A model generated the notes under the pieces. It saw only the letters and a list, made by a program, of their open reading frames with translations. It did not search any database and was not told the origin of the DNA. A program made the position numbers and the translations under genes. A DNA stretch of 64,000 nucleotides from Aphelidium insulamus (taxonomy: Eukaryota; Aphelidiomycota; Aphelidea; Aphelidiaceae). This document shows positions 36,012 through 46,862 of this stretch, one piece after another; positions within the stretch are counted from its first letter, which is position 1, and each line of letters starts with the position of its first letter. The DNA lies in contig JAZDSV010000022.1 in NCBI GenBank assembly GCA_036784855.1, positions 62,001 through 126,000 on the forward strand. The letters run 5' to 3'.

Positions 36012-37877
36012 ATGCAGGCAATCACATTGTCGTCTGACAGCGATGTCGACAGTTTCTACGGCGACGGCGTGGTGGACCTGGCTGGCGGTGGCGTGGATGA
36101 TGATGCACCAGCATCTACAAGGCATCAACCGCCCACGCACCCGCGTACTGCACCCGCTCAGCCGATGGCGATGGCGATACGCCGGCAACCTCCGTGCCAG
36201 GTGATCGACCTGTTGTCCAGTGACGATGAGGACCTCCACCACGGCGGCGACAACAGCAGTACTGCTATGGCGGCTGGTCACATTCCTGCCTCTATCGTGC
36301 CGGATACTCTGTCTTCTCCGCTCCATTTCAACGCCCAGACTACATGCGCAGAAGTGCCTTCCTCGCCGCCATCTCCGGCGCGTGCAATGCGCACCTTGTC
36401 ACAGCCACTGGCGGCTCCCGGTGCTGCTCATATAGATTCATCGTTCCCCGGTTCGAGTCAAGAGAGTGCTTCAACAGCTGCTGCTGGAGGTGACAAGGCA
36501 GCTCCCACCGCCAAGCAGATGGCTAAACAACTGGCCGTCGCCGAAAGGCAGCGACAACGTGCAGAGGCCAAGGTATTAACTGTGTCCATATTTATGTGTG
36601 TGCTATACTATACCTGGATATATCTTGCATCCGTATATCCAAGAATATTTTTTAACGAGTGCAGGCAAAGAGCGCGCAGGAAGCCGCCGACAGACGGGCA
36701 CTCCAGACTGCCAACAAGATGATCACGGACAAGCGTGTTATCGTGTTTGAAATCAGCATCAATGTGGACACGCGGTTCTTTGTGGCCGACGCGGACGCCC
36801 CGGACGAGAATATAAACAGCAGCCAAGACACGGCCGCCACCAATGACATTATGCAAAAAATGGCCGAGTTCAGCATCAAGATGGAGCCGGTACAGATGCC
36901 GCACCCGTACACCGCCACCTGGAACCGGCACGTGGCCAAACAGTGGGATGCGTCCATTCTGGGGTTCCGGCCGCTGGATGCTCCGCGGCTCTACGACGAG
37001 CGGTTTGTGCTGTATGCGCCGCCCATTATTGATCTGTTGGCGATTATCAATGCCGACACTCTGGCCGCCAAAGTGGCCGAGCTGCGATACTTGTTCCCGG
37101 GGAAGAGAGTATTGATCCTGCTCAGCGGTGTCGACGATCACTTCCGCAAGCTGCGCACCGTCAGCAACAGGCTGTTCAAGAGTCAGATTCGTGGTGCCGT
37201 GGCTGCTGATGGCAATGGTTCTGGTGCTTTGCCGCACACTCCGACTAAACGGCCGCGCAAGACTCTGGCAGCACGGGCGAAATTGGCGGCACAGGAAGCG
37301 CTGGAGTCTGTGGCGGCGGTGTCTCGTGACATGCTGGAACAGGCGGTGCTGTGGCTAGAGTGCAATGGCTGCCTGGTGATGTGGCTTGCGAAACAAGAAT
37401 CTCTGGCTGACTGGCTTGTGTTTTACTCGCGCGAAGTGGCCATTGCGCCCTACGAGTACGATGGATAAATGTACTATTATGCATTCATCTCCATTCATCT
37501 CTAATGCCATGTATGTAGACAGGGGCGAATAGTGTCGTGTGAGACGTTTGCATCCGAGAACACTGGACGCTCCGGCAAAGACCAAATGGACACCTATCGT
37601 CTGATGTTGCTTGTCATTGGCCGCGTCACACAGCCCATCGCCGAGGCAATCACTCGCACATACCCGACATTGAGATCGTTGTACGCGGCGTACAAGTCAC
37701 ACCCAGACACTGCTCCCGATCTGCTTGCGAATATAGCGGTGCGTCATGTGCTCGTAGTTAATCGATTAATAAAGTCAGGTTGGCGGCGGGTCTAATTCGC
37801 GGCGAGTTGGGCCGGCATTGTCACGGCGCATATGGACGATATTAACATCCGAGGATCCAAGTCAGCAGCCATATTAG
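36012..37877 (+). CDS. EME1: EME1/MMS4 subunit of the MUS81 structure-selective endonuclease
   Basis: Non-catalytic partner of MUS81 that cuts branched DNA at stalled forks and in recombination. The N-terminal 190 residues are disordered, with two SUMO-interaction-like motifs (AITLSSDSD at the very start and VIDLLSSDDED near residue 65). A basic helix (VAERQRQRAEAK) leads into the degenerate nuclease fold (MITDKRVIVFEIS, FPGKRVLILLSG, LECNGCLVMWL, VFYSREVAIAPYE) and the double helix-hairpin-helix end (DTYRLMLLVIGRVTQPIAEAI, SNSRRVGPALSRRIW). Four exons are joined by GT-AG introns; the third intron starts GTACGA inside the Tyr-Glu-Tyr codons near 37456, and the last exon (from about 37781) ends PSQQPY with TAG at 37875-37877. 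Homology at the C-terminus confirms the last splice. Confidence 0.88.
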
Positions 37878-38104
37878 AGGGTGATTTTTTCATGTTGCTG
37901 GTATGCACTTTCGTTTGCGATGTTTATAGCTACTACCAAGTCGTCGCCATTATACTTTTTCGTCAGCCGACTGACATGTGTTGACATTTGGTTTAATGCG
38001 TGCCGGCGCAACAACCGAGACAAGTGATGCGTCAAGCTAACGCCGGCAGCGGTCTGAACCAAAAGCTGAAAAATTACTGTTACAACAGCGCATAAAATCG
38101 CTTA

Positions 38105-38797
38105 TCAACGCATGATTGAGAGGGCAAGCGCCGGAATATCCGCGGTACCAGTGATCAGTAGAGCGCCCAGAGCATCATAATTTTTGCCTCCAAGAAACTG
38201 GATACCGCCGCGTACAGAAAATACATCAACGGCAACACGTACAGACTCACGTTGTTGATTAACAGGAACGTGGCCGTCCCGGGGGAGCTGCAATATACCG
38301 GTTTAACCACATTGTTGTGCGCTGCACCTGGAATGCCATCATCGCAACAAGCGCCCACTGCGCAGTGAATTTGAGCAATACTACCGACAAATTCAGTTGT
38401 GCGTTGCTGTTAATTAAACTAGTAAGCAGGCAGATAACTACGGCTGTCAGCAAGTGGTTGTAGACATCGATTCGGGGGACATGTTATCGCGTTCCTCGCG
38501 CCAGTAGTAAATACCTATAGCGGTCAACATTAACTAATAGCTAGACCGATACGTACGCTGCGCAGGTAAAAGTAATGCCGATGAGATTGCGACAGCATTA
38601 GCGATGGCCGTCGGTGTATCGTCTGTGCCGAATGAAGCTACGATGTTGGCAACGCCTGCCACGATAGGGAAAATGATCAGTCCGTCATCCACGCCAGCAA
38701 TGGAATCAAGGAAGGTATTTTCTGCCAGCTGGAAAAGCACCGATATGGAGATGAGTGCCCCGGGCAGAAGCGTGAAATAGTCTCCAGCACCGTCCGT
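38105..38797 (-). pseudogene. Decayed copy 4 of the multi-span membrane family
   Basis: Related to copies 1-3. The first-exon part reads ALISISVLFQLAENTF and IAGVDDGLIIFPIVAGV, matching ALMCQIYENHQRGN and MADGLIIYPMALGV of copy 1. The second-exon part keeps hydrophobic segments (NNVSLYVLPLMYFLYAAV, ADIPALALSIM). The intron between them is in the same place and phase (LLPAQ, then C plus a GTACGT donor). The expected start Met is an ACG (38795-38797), where copy 1 has ATG-GAC-GG, and the second exon needs two frame changes to be read through. It is the most diverged member and looks dead. A possible third exon extends toward 37,900. Confidence 0.6.
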
Positions 38798-38983
38798 ATT
38801 GCGTTTAAATGTTAAGAAGAATTTCGTGTTACTGTGTACGCGCAGCACTCGATTAGTAAGCAAAGATTGAGCTTCGCCATATTGAGAATTCTTGAATGGT
38901 TGAGCTCTCGTTATACACAAGGGGGTCGCGGGTCCAAAGGTCATAGCGTGACAAGGCGAAATATTTACTTCAGAGGGTTAATT

Positions 38984-39058
38984 TCGCATCGCGTTGGGGA
39001 ATTGAACCACAGCCTTCATTATGGGAGTGAGAAATCCTAGCCACTAGGCCAATGCGGA
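38984..39058 (-). tRNA. tRNA-like sequence (Gly-CCC-like), probably a pseudogene or SINE head
   Basis: Read on the minus strand from 39058 it has a perfect RNA polymerase III A box (TGGCCTAGTGG) and B box (GGTTCAATTCC) at tRNA spacing. An anticodon-loop-like CTCCCAT would give a CCC (Gly) anticodon, and the 5' CGCAT pairs with a 3' ATGCG. The anticodon stem pairs at only two of five positions, and there are extra bases between the T arm and the acceptor end, so a working tRNA is unlikely. It sits between membrane-family copy 4 and the Crinkler-type remnant. Confidence 0.4.
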
Positions 39059-39118
39059 TTGAGCGGATAATTTGATCCAATCAGAACGTCTTATTTTTTC
39101 TTCCACTCTTCCACTTTA

Positions 39119-41440
39119 ATGTCAGCTCTGTGGATTCGGTTCAATGACGATGGTCAGCCTGACGAAATCGATTTCTCCCTTTTCCCACCGAATTCGAAAC
39201 GCCGCATCGTTGATCTCATTCACCTGCTGTGCACCAGGCCAAAGCTGACTGGCGTCGGCGCAACTCAAGTAACCGTCCACTCTTTCGATGGCAACCAGCA
39301 GTACGCCGCACCTATGGCTTTGGCAGACCTGCCCGAATCATCGTATAATCACCCACTACTTGTGAGGTTTCCGCTACCGCAGCGGCATGGTAAATTGCGT
39401 GATGATGTGATTGTGACAGGTAACATTGCATAGGTACAATCAATCCTTCGGATAATGCTGCGAGTAGGAAGATACTCGCTAGATTCTTTGACAAACAGCC
39501 GGGAACTAAGGAAGTTCCCGTCGAACATCTTGGCAGTCTATTGTCCCTTCAACATTGGGCAAGTGCGGAAATGACTCGCGCTCGCGTCATAAAGTTGACC
39601 GATTCACCGCAGGACCTAACTGTCTACTACGCCACTGCAAAACAGTTGAAGTGGGAGATGATACGTAACGACAGAATGATGCAAAATATTCTTGCAGAAT
39701 CGCATAGTACGATCAAGCTCTACATCTCGTTAGACGATGCTCCGCATGAAGCACCATTGGCAGAACTCTATGATATTGAAATCGGCACCGTTCTTGCGCT
39801 GATTAAAGAGACAAAGCGCCACGGTTTGACTGACCTTGATGTAAACCATTTGCCAACCCGCCACGACATTTTCGTGTGGCTGCGTGAACTGTTGTCGAAT
39901 GATGCCGTGGTGATACTCGACGAGATCCAACAGTGTCCGACATTTGTCAACATGATTTCGACCGCATATGGCGAACTGTCACGTACTCCAAGTCCACCAA
40001 ATTCAATGAAGGGGCTTTTATATTTGTTTGGAACTCCGGCGCCCTGCTCAACTTTGACGATGGAGATCCAGCCAAACTTGCGGAACAAGGTTCACTCGAT
40101 AGAATTTGACAGCCTGTCAGCTTACCAGGTTGACGTTCTGCTTCGGGAACAAATGACTGGGTGCACACTCTTGGACCGAATTTATGCGTATACATTCTGT
40201 GGTAGAAATCCCCGAAATCTACGCACATTTGTGGCAGAGTGTTACGATTCCAAAAACTGTAAACTTGATCTCTCAAAAGTTCTGACGTGGGCATATCGCT
40301 GCAACAGACAGATCCTGACCTTGCTGAAAAAAGACGAATTCGATTTGCTTACTAAACTAGCATCAAAAACCTCTGCCAGAGACAAGTTTAATGCAGAACA
40401 GCAGGGACAACTTGAAAACATGCGTCGACGTGGATATATCACGTTGGGCTTCGCAAATTTGGGTGAAATGCCATCATCTCGCTGGGTTATCACTGACATC
40501 CACATGCTTACGATCTTGCGATTGCCTGTATCCCGCCCGACTTCTGCCGATGCTACGCATAAATTGATCAGAGACTTGGCTGGATTTGGCCTCGAGGACT
40601 ACTGTCAGTCGCTGATGGACACTACTGTCATTTGGCTGATGCTACTGTCATTAATTGACGGAATTAATATTAAAGGCTTGTCTGTGTCTGGCAATTCACG
40701 TTGCAACCTGTTCTTCCCACGTCACGATGTCGACATGGTGCGATTGAAAACTGACGGTGATCCTGAAAAGTCAGAATTATGGCTAGCTGACACGAAACTC
40801 TCGGTTGATTTGTGGTTCAGTTCTGACAAAGTAGCATTCTTGGATAAAAACTGCGTGGAAGTTGCGAGATTCATCAAACCTGCCATATCTCAAATCATCT
40901 TTGTCAACATTGTGCCAACTTGGTCACACCTTTCAAAATCTGACGCCAAGGAATCAACTGCGCAGCAATATGCCGCCGACGCGGTTGCAAAGTGCAAAGA
41001 ACTTCACAAACTCCTGCCAAATGGGCGAAGTGACATTGTGCCTGTGGTGTTGGGAGTGGATGAAATGCTGCTGGCGCTTGACTTGAACAATACCGCGCAG
41101 AAGATGGTCGAGATCACGGAAAGCATTAACGAATGGCCTATCATACGCAGACTAGATTACGAAGAGTTATTCGAGGGAAAACGGGCTTTCCGAGTTGCTC
41201 TGATTTCGGGAGCGCCGGGAGTTGGCAAGTCATTGTTTATGAGTCAAACGTTGCCAAAGATGGAAAAGTTCAATGGCAAGAAGATTTTGTTCTTTGATTT
41301 GATCGCTGATCGGACATTGGCGAACAAGAGCTGATTTGCCGACTAAGTTTACGCACGCAGAAATGGGGATTGCCAAATACACTATTTTCAATACGTTGAT
41401 ATCAACGTATGACGACAAAACTGACTTACTTATATCATGC
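39119..41440 (+). pseudogene. Crinkler (CRN)-type effector remnant
   Basis: Fossil of a CRN-type effector, the family found in oomycetes, chytrids and some other eukaryotes. The parts seen in order are a ubiquitin-like header near 39119-39430 (opening MSALWIRFNDDGQPD), a P-loop NTPase-like region with a Walker-B-like VVILDEIQQ near 39908, a region resembling a PD-(D/E)XK nuclease fold near 40720-40900, and a second P-loop motif (GAPGVGKS) near 41210 at the 3' end. The presence of a Walker A after the nuclease-like part suggests a tandem or composite origin. It looks broken, with a few breaks. It is intronless and lies within the membrane-family island. Family assignment is by domain layout and is moderate. 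Confidence 0.5.
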
Positions 41441-41596
41441 TGACAAACACTCGCGCCTGAGAAAAGAACTAAATGAGGCAAACACCGTGCCGCCCTTGTT
41501 GTCCATATTAACTCTTAGTCAGGAGACAAATGCATGAGTAAATGGTTAGATACGAAATGTAAATATCTAGGTTCATTTGTTGTAAGGTAAATTGAG

Positions 41597-42380
41597 TTAT
41601 ACTTTGGAGGTGACACCAAGCGGCTGGGTAGAGTTGACACCAAAAATTAGCTGCCACAAAAGCTGAACGGTTATTACCATAGCAGAGAGATTTTACTGTG
41701 CATCACAATGATCTTACCATGACGGAGAGTACTATCGATGGCATATCGGCAATGAAGACACCCAAAAATGTAATCAGAGACGGTATCGTCAGGTCCTCCA
41801 AGAAGAGAAACGCAAAGCCCGCGATGAATGGAGCATACGTGCAAACGGCAGTAAGTATCAGACACACAGCCATCAGCAGTGAAGTTCCCTCAGTGGAGCG
41901 CCGATTTTTGTTATGTAGCCACTGGGAAGCAGCAGTGGCAGCGAATAAGAGCGGTGCAGTTAAGAGCGATATCACAGGTAGGGTGTTCTTGGGATTCCCG
42001 CCGCAAGCTAAATAACTGATGGCCGCAATGGCCGCCACGATGCCTATGTTGCCAAGCATAGCACCATCGCTTCTACTTAAGCCGCCTATGATGGATTAAT
42101 CGACTATTACTACATGCACTCTTCACTTACGCTGCGCCAGAAGCACCAAGGCAAGCACAGCTACCGGCAATGCGAACCACCCAATAAGTGGTAGGAAATT
42201 CAAATAGTTCGCCGCAAAAGTGGCGCCCATTGCGAGTGGGAACGCAACCAGTCCGTCAGCCATAGCGATAGCACTTCCACGCTGATTATTTTCGCCTATT
42301 TGACAGAGGAGTGCCGACGATAAGCCGACAGATGGTACAACCGTCAGGTACCCGTAGACGACGTATACCATGCCTTCCAT
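41597..42380 (-). CDS. Membrane-family copy 2 (unknown multi-span protein)
   Basis: Three exons, 42131-42380, 41718-42085 and 41597-41650, give 223 residues: MEGMVYVVYGYLTVVPSVG at the start and TQPLGVTSKV at the end. About seven hydrophobic segments are visible, for example VVPSVGLSSALLCQIGEN, FAANYLNFLPLIGWFALPV, LISLLTAPLLFAATAAS-like, TSLLMAVCLILTAVCTYAPF and FLGVFIADMPSIVLSVM. Shared family marks are the E-N-x-x-R-G-x-x-x-x-MADGL motif after the first span, CGGNxKN between spans, RRSTEGTS and FLEDLxIP. Donors are GTAAGT (phase 1) and GTAAGA. The C-terminus S-K-V is the same in copies 1 and 3. The reading frame is intact. I do not recognise the family. Confidence 0.65.
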
Positions 42381-42551
42381 TTCGCGTATTCGTTGGTGAG
42401 AACGTGCAAAATTAGTGGCGTTGCTTGAGCCACTTATGGTTACGGTCTTCACTCTCATCAGAAATGGAATGTGTACATGTTATCTCTAGCGGGTATATAT
42501 GTTGGCCATTGACAAAATTATGTAACACATGATATATTTTGGTCCCATGGA

Positions 42552-43326
42552 TCATACCTTGGAAGGCATATCTGCCCACCGCGAGTCGCTCCCACGTGAT
42601 AACTGTTGCCAAAGCTATGCGAAAAGTCAACACAACGCGCCAAAATACGTCTGGACCCACCATGCACGATAATACAAGAGACGGCAGCTCAAAGACCATT
42701 GCCGCAAGCAAACTGAAGATTGCCGGTATTGACAGATCCTCCAGGAACACAGAGACTAATCCAACGATATATGGGCTATACGCACAAACCGATGTTAGAG
42801 CCAGGCACATGGCCATCATAATCGATGTTCCCTCAGTTGATTGTCGATCGTTGTTATGGCGTAGCTGCGTTACGACGCTGATGCTAATGAGACATGGAGC
42901 GATGAACAAGGCGATTGAAATGGTAAGATTTTTGTGATTCCCGCCACAGACCAAGTACGTCAACACTGCAATAATGGCGAACGTGGAAAAAGTGCCAAGT
43001 AAGCGCGTCAGATCAAAATCTGTGCGCCTAAAGCCACCTGCATTCAGTTAGACCAATACCTGTACAGTGCAAGTCGTACGTTGGACTAGCAGAGTGATCA
43101 CCGCAAGCAATACAGGCACAGCAAATATCGCAACAATCGGCGCACTCCAGTAGCTGAATGCCATTATAACACCCAGCGCCATTGGATAGATGATTAGCCC
43201 ATCGGCCATTCCAGCAGAATTTCCACGTTGATGATTTTCATATATCTGGCACATGAGAGCCAATGATAATCCAACGGCAGGCGCCACAGCCATGTAGACG
43301 TGAGTCTCTGATTTAATTCCGTCCAT
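42552..43326 (-). CDS. Membrane-family copy 1 (unknown multi-span protein)
   Basis: Three exons (43080-43326, 42661-43037, about 42552-42614), about 228 residues, from MDGIKSETHVYMAVAPAVG to SRWADMPSKV. Same layout as copy 2: three spans in exon 1 with ENHQRGNSAGMADGLIIYP, then GFRRTDFDLTRLLG after the intron, CGGNHKN, RQSTEGTSIMMA and FLEDLSIPAIF, and a short last exon. Donors are GTACGA (phase 1, identical position to copy 2) and GTGGGT. It is adjacent in tandem to copy 2 and divergent from CEP44 (105 bases between starts). An alternative unspliced reading would run on to 42412, but the spliced end matches the S-K-V end of copies 2 and 3. The role is unknown; an integral membrane protein is clear from hydrophobicity. 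Confidence 0.65.
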
Positions 43327-43431
43327 ATCGCGCGTATGTAGATGGTTGCCTGTGGGAACCAAGAACAGCTCTTAATAATCATCTCTTGAACCGTAACCAT
43401 AACCCAGATCGGTGTCTCTTTGACTGTTTCA

Positions 43432-44764
43432 ATGACCGTGTTGAATTTGCCGCCGCCAGCGCCGCAGTTGTCTCCCTCGACCACACTGCCCGGTGCCGCC
43501 AATGGCTGTGGTGACATCAAGAACAATTATGAGCGCATGTTGCGGTCGGTGCGCAAGATGGGTGCGTGCAATACAGCGGCCACCACTCCCCGTCTCGCCG
43601 AGTGAGTGGTAGCTGTGCATTACTGTTATCCATGCCATCCATAGTACATACATCCCTACACGATGAAGATCTATCTAAAGATATTATTAACGTAATGCTT
43701 GCAGCGTGGCATCGGGAGACCCTCGACACTTGCTGCCGATATTGCATCAGATAGTGTTGGTGTTTGCGGAGCCGTGGTTGGGACCGGGATGGCGGCGTCG
43801 CCACTCTGCCTGGCTACCTGACCACTTTGGACCAGGCAAGTCAGACAGACGTTTTGTGGAGGGCGTGAGACGACTAGCGCGCGAGGAGTGGCAGTACCGG
43901 CCCCGACTCAGTCTGGAACAATTCTTGGCTCCACGCGGTTTCGCGGAACACAAGGTGCTCTTTGTGTGCGATTTGGCGGCCCTCATTGCGCGTGCCGTGG
44001 CGGATGAACGAGCTAGTGGGGGCGTGTCACTTACTTTGCCGGCTGGTCACTCTGGTCCGCTTCAGACAGCAGATTATCGACCACGGACAAAGCCAGTACA
44101 GTCGGCAGGGACCACCCCCTTGATGACCAGCGTCAGTACGTTGCCACCACCAGACATCAGCGCCGCGGCACATCATATGCGCCGGTCGGTCGTGGTTTCG
44201 GATGCGGTTCGGGAGCGCAGTCGAGCTCTGCAAGCGTTCATGCAACAACAGTGCGGGCCGGCCATAATAACGGCCACAAGTAGTACTACTGCGGACCAAC
44301 TGCAACAACCTGAACACGTGGACGATGATAGTGTATATCGTCGATACCAAGGCACAGAAAGCGCTGACAAGCTGACTGCAAATGACAAAACCGACTCGAT
44401 AGTCGACATAACCACTGGCATTGCCGATGTGCGCTGTGTGGACGCCGACGACGATGATGCCTGGGAAGAAGAATGCAATTCCAGTGAACGTGATGATGAT
44501 TGCGATCACGACGAAGACCTTTACACTTTAAGCCAAGTGAAAGACTACACGGACCGCGAAATTCCAGACAGCGCTGCACACAATGTACCGCGACAAGTCT
44601 ATCCGGAATCTACGCATAGTCATGGAAGCGCGCAAGTGGAGCAGCTGATGGAACAACTGGTGCTGCAGGTGAAAACACTTACAGAGTCCATGCACTCTGT
44701 CATGGAGAGACTTGACCGAGGCGAAGAGCTGCTGCAGTCCATGCTTGCCACGCCTAAACAGTGA
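43432..44764 (+). CDS. CEP44: Centrosomal protein CEP44
   Basis: Two exons. Exon 1 starts MTVLNLPPPAPQLSPS and contains GCGDIKNNYERMLRSVRKMG; exon 2 continues ASGDPRHLLPILHQIVLVFAE, then DRRFVEGVRRLAREEWQY, RPRLSLEQFL, RGFAEHKVLFVCDLAALI. This is the CEP44 domain (PF15007) pattern: D-(I/L)-K-N-N at the start, G-D-P, a rFvE...LR..w.Y.P.L...QFl block and G-F-A-E-x-K. In animals CEP44 localises to the proximal centriole and helps centriole-to-centrosome conversion. An acidic linker (DADDDDAWEEECNSSERDDD) and a C-terminal coiled coil (QVEQLMEQLVLQVKTLTE) follow. The intron has a GTGAGT donor and a TTGCAG acceptor. It fits a centriole-bearing, flagellated cell. The stop is 33 bases before the next start. 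Confidence 0.75.
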
Positions 44765-44797
44765 TCGTTTCTTGTTTCTTGCCTCATTCATACATTT

Positions 44798-46761
44798 ATG
44801 TTTTCCGTTCCCGCAGCGCCCCCGAAATTGGACTACGAGTCGCCGGCATGGGCGGCCATCTCTGATACTCATGGCAGCCAGGGCGATACCCACAAGGAGA
44901 ATGTAGTTGGCGACGACCACGTGGACTACAGCACGGCGTACGCTCTAGAGTGCATAAAGGATGGGTGTAGCATTGGCACACAGCCGCTGGACTTTAGCGC
45001 CGGCCACCAGCTCATTGGCCGTCTGCCGACGTGTCACGTGGCACTGGAACACGCTTCAGTCAGTCGTCATCACGCGGTGCTTGAGCTGGACCGACGGAGA
45101 CACCGCGCAGATCAGCGTGGCGGTGGAGAGCACTCTGGCGGCGGTGGCAGCAGCGGCGGCGGAGTGTACTTGCGTGACCTGGGCAGCGCGCACGGCACCT
45201 GGGTCAACAAGCAGCGCGTGGAAGCAGCAGCTGTCAACACGCAGCCGGGCGAGGACGGCGGCAATGACAAGGCTGGCTGGCGGCGGATATGGATCGGGGA
45301 TCAGATGCGATTTGGCGCGTCCACACGGCTCTTTGTCCTATGCACTTCAAACCGTCAGGTAACGCTATTATGACTTTTATCTCTTGTGCGTGCTTATCTT
45401 AAATTAATCTAGCTGGAAGAAGCGGAGCGCGGTGAACAGGAAAGACTTGCGGAAGAACTTCGTAGTAAAATTGGTCGCCTAAAACAGGCAACACCCGCAG
45501 CCAGAAACAACGATGACAGCGGAGTGTCGTGGGGCATGGGCGATGAGGGGGATGGTGGAGATGGCGCCGAACTGTCTGCGGTCGATGAAGAGCGGAGACA
45601 AAATTTTGTTCCCGACGAGAACGCCTACTATCGCCGCGACCCGGTGAAAGCCATAACCAACTGGTTTCAGCACCGCGGCTTTGGCAAGCCCGAATTCGAA
45701 CACGAGATGGACGGCCCAGGTGCGATACATATGGAAGTTTATGTAAATGAGGATCACCTTACACACCAGGACATTGTCGAGTTTGGACTGCCAGGCTGCG
45801 GGTGCCGGCGCCCACTGATGGTTCTGATGAGTCAGTCGTAGTGGCCACGGCATCAAGGCGGAAAGATGCCGAGGAGCTGGTGGCCAGGGACGCGTGTATA
45901 TTGCTCGACTCGTTGGGCCTGCTGTCTGACAATCTGGCCAAGGCCGCACGAGTCAAGCGGAAATTGATGCGCCAGGACAGCGATGATGAAGACTCGTACT
46001 TTGATCGCACTGCAACTGCCAAGTCAAGTGGTGGCGCAGAAGCGTCCAGAAAACAGGGCGAGCCTCCACGTAGCGAGACGTTTGAGAGTCTTTCCGCCAA
46101 GAAGGCCGAGCTGTTGAACACTCTGGCGACGGTGAAGTCAAAGATGGAGCCCGCTGTGCCCGACAGCACCGATGCCAACCATGAAGATGATCTGGATGCA
46201 TTCATGTCCACCGTGCACAGCAACCTGACTGCCGAGGCTCGCCGAAAAGTAGAGGCAGAGACCACGGCTATAGAGGCCGAGATCACTCGAGTCAATAAGC
46301 TGCTGGCATTCCTTCGCCAAGATGACTGGATGAGTGCGCCAAAGTCCGATGGAACCGACTTGAAGGCTGCGAAGACTACGTATGAGCCACCTGTAGTCGC
46401 ACTTAAGCCCGCCAAAGCGCCCGCAATAATACCATCAAAGGAATCAACCACCAGAAATGCAGCACCGCAAAGGGAAGAGGCTACCAATATTGAGCAGCAA
46501 GCCGCCCCAGTTGAAGTGGTCAAGAAGCCGAGGATTGTGGGACCGGCCCAGACACCCACGCAGCATATGGCACAAAAAGTATCTACGGAAGGTGGACTAA
46601 TTAAAGGTCGCAAATCGAAAACTGCCGCAGTCAAAGATCTCGACGCTGCTAATGACACCGTTCATTTCGTAGAGGATGACGCTGATATCGCTGAATGGGT
46701 TCCACCGCGGAATCAGCGCGGAGACGGTCGAACCAGCCTTAATGAAAAGCTGGGTTATTGA
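44798..46761 (+). CDS. SLC4A1AP: Kanadaptin (SLC4A1AP-like), FHA-domain protein
   Basis: Three exons. The FHA domain reads LIGRLPTCHVALEHASVSRHH and VYLRDLGSAHGTWVNKQRV, with the G-R, S-x-x-H and G-(T/S)-x-(L/V)-N residues that bind phosphothreonine. Then WGMGDEGDGGDG, a double-stranded-RNA-binding-like stretch (NWFQHRGFGKPEFEHEMDG, joined to RVWTARLRVPAPTD by an intron at about 45721-45769) and ARDACILLDSLGLL. A long charged region follows (FESLSAKKAELLNTL). The hallmark end WVPPRNQRGDGRTSLNEKLGY matches human (WVPPEGQSGDGRTHLNDKYGY). The protein is nuclear and linked to splicing or transport in animals. It follows CEP44 in tandem after 33 bases. Confidence 0.9.
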
Positions 46762-46862
46762 AATATAGATTGCATGCCGTGTGGACTGCCTGCATCATGG
46801 GTAAAGAATTCTGTAAAGACTGACAAATGATAAATCCATTTGATTCCCCAATGGCAGCCTGC

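Noticed and set aside
41696-41717. A 22-base intron in membrane-family copy 2
   Set aside because: Too short for splicing; the acceptor at 41651 gives a 67-base intron and a proper third exon.
42412-42551. Read-through end of membrane-family copy 1 to 42412
   Set aside because: A short third exon ending S-K-V matches the end of copies 2 and 3 and is the simpler model.
43815-43860. GCAAGT at about 43836 in CEP44 as a GC donor
   Set aside because: The sequence reads through in frame (FGPGKSDRRFVEG) into the conserved CEP44 domain, so no intron is needed.
45759-46658. A 299-residue minus-strand open frame over kanadaptin
   Set aside because: The plus strand encodes conserved kanadaptin sequence here; the antisense frame has no family resemblance.
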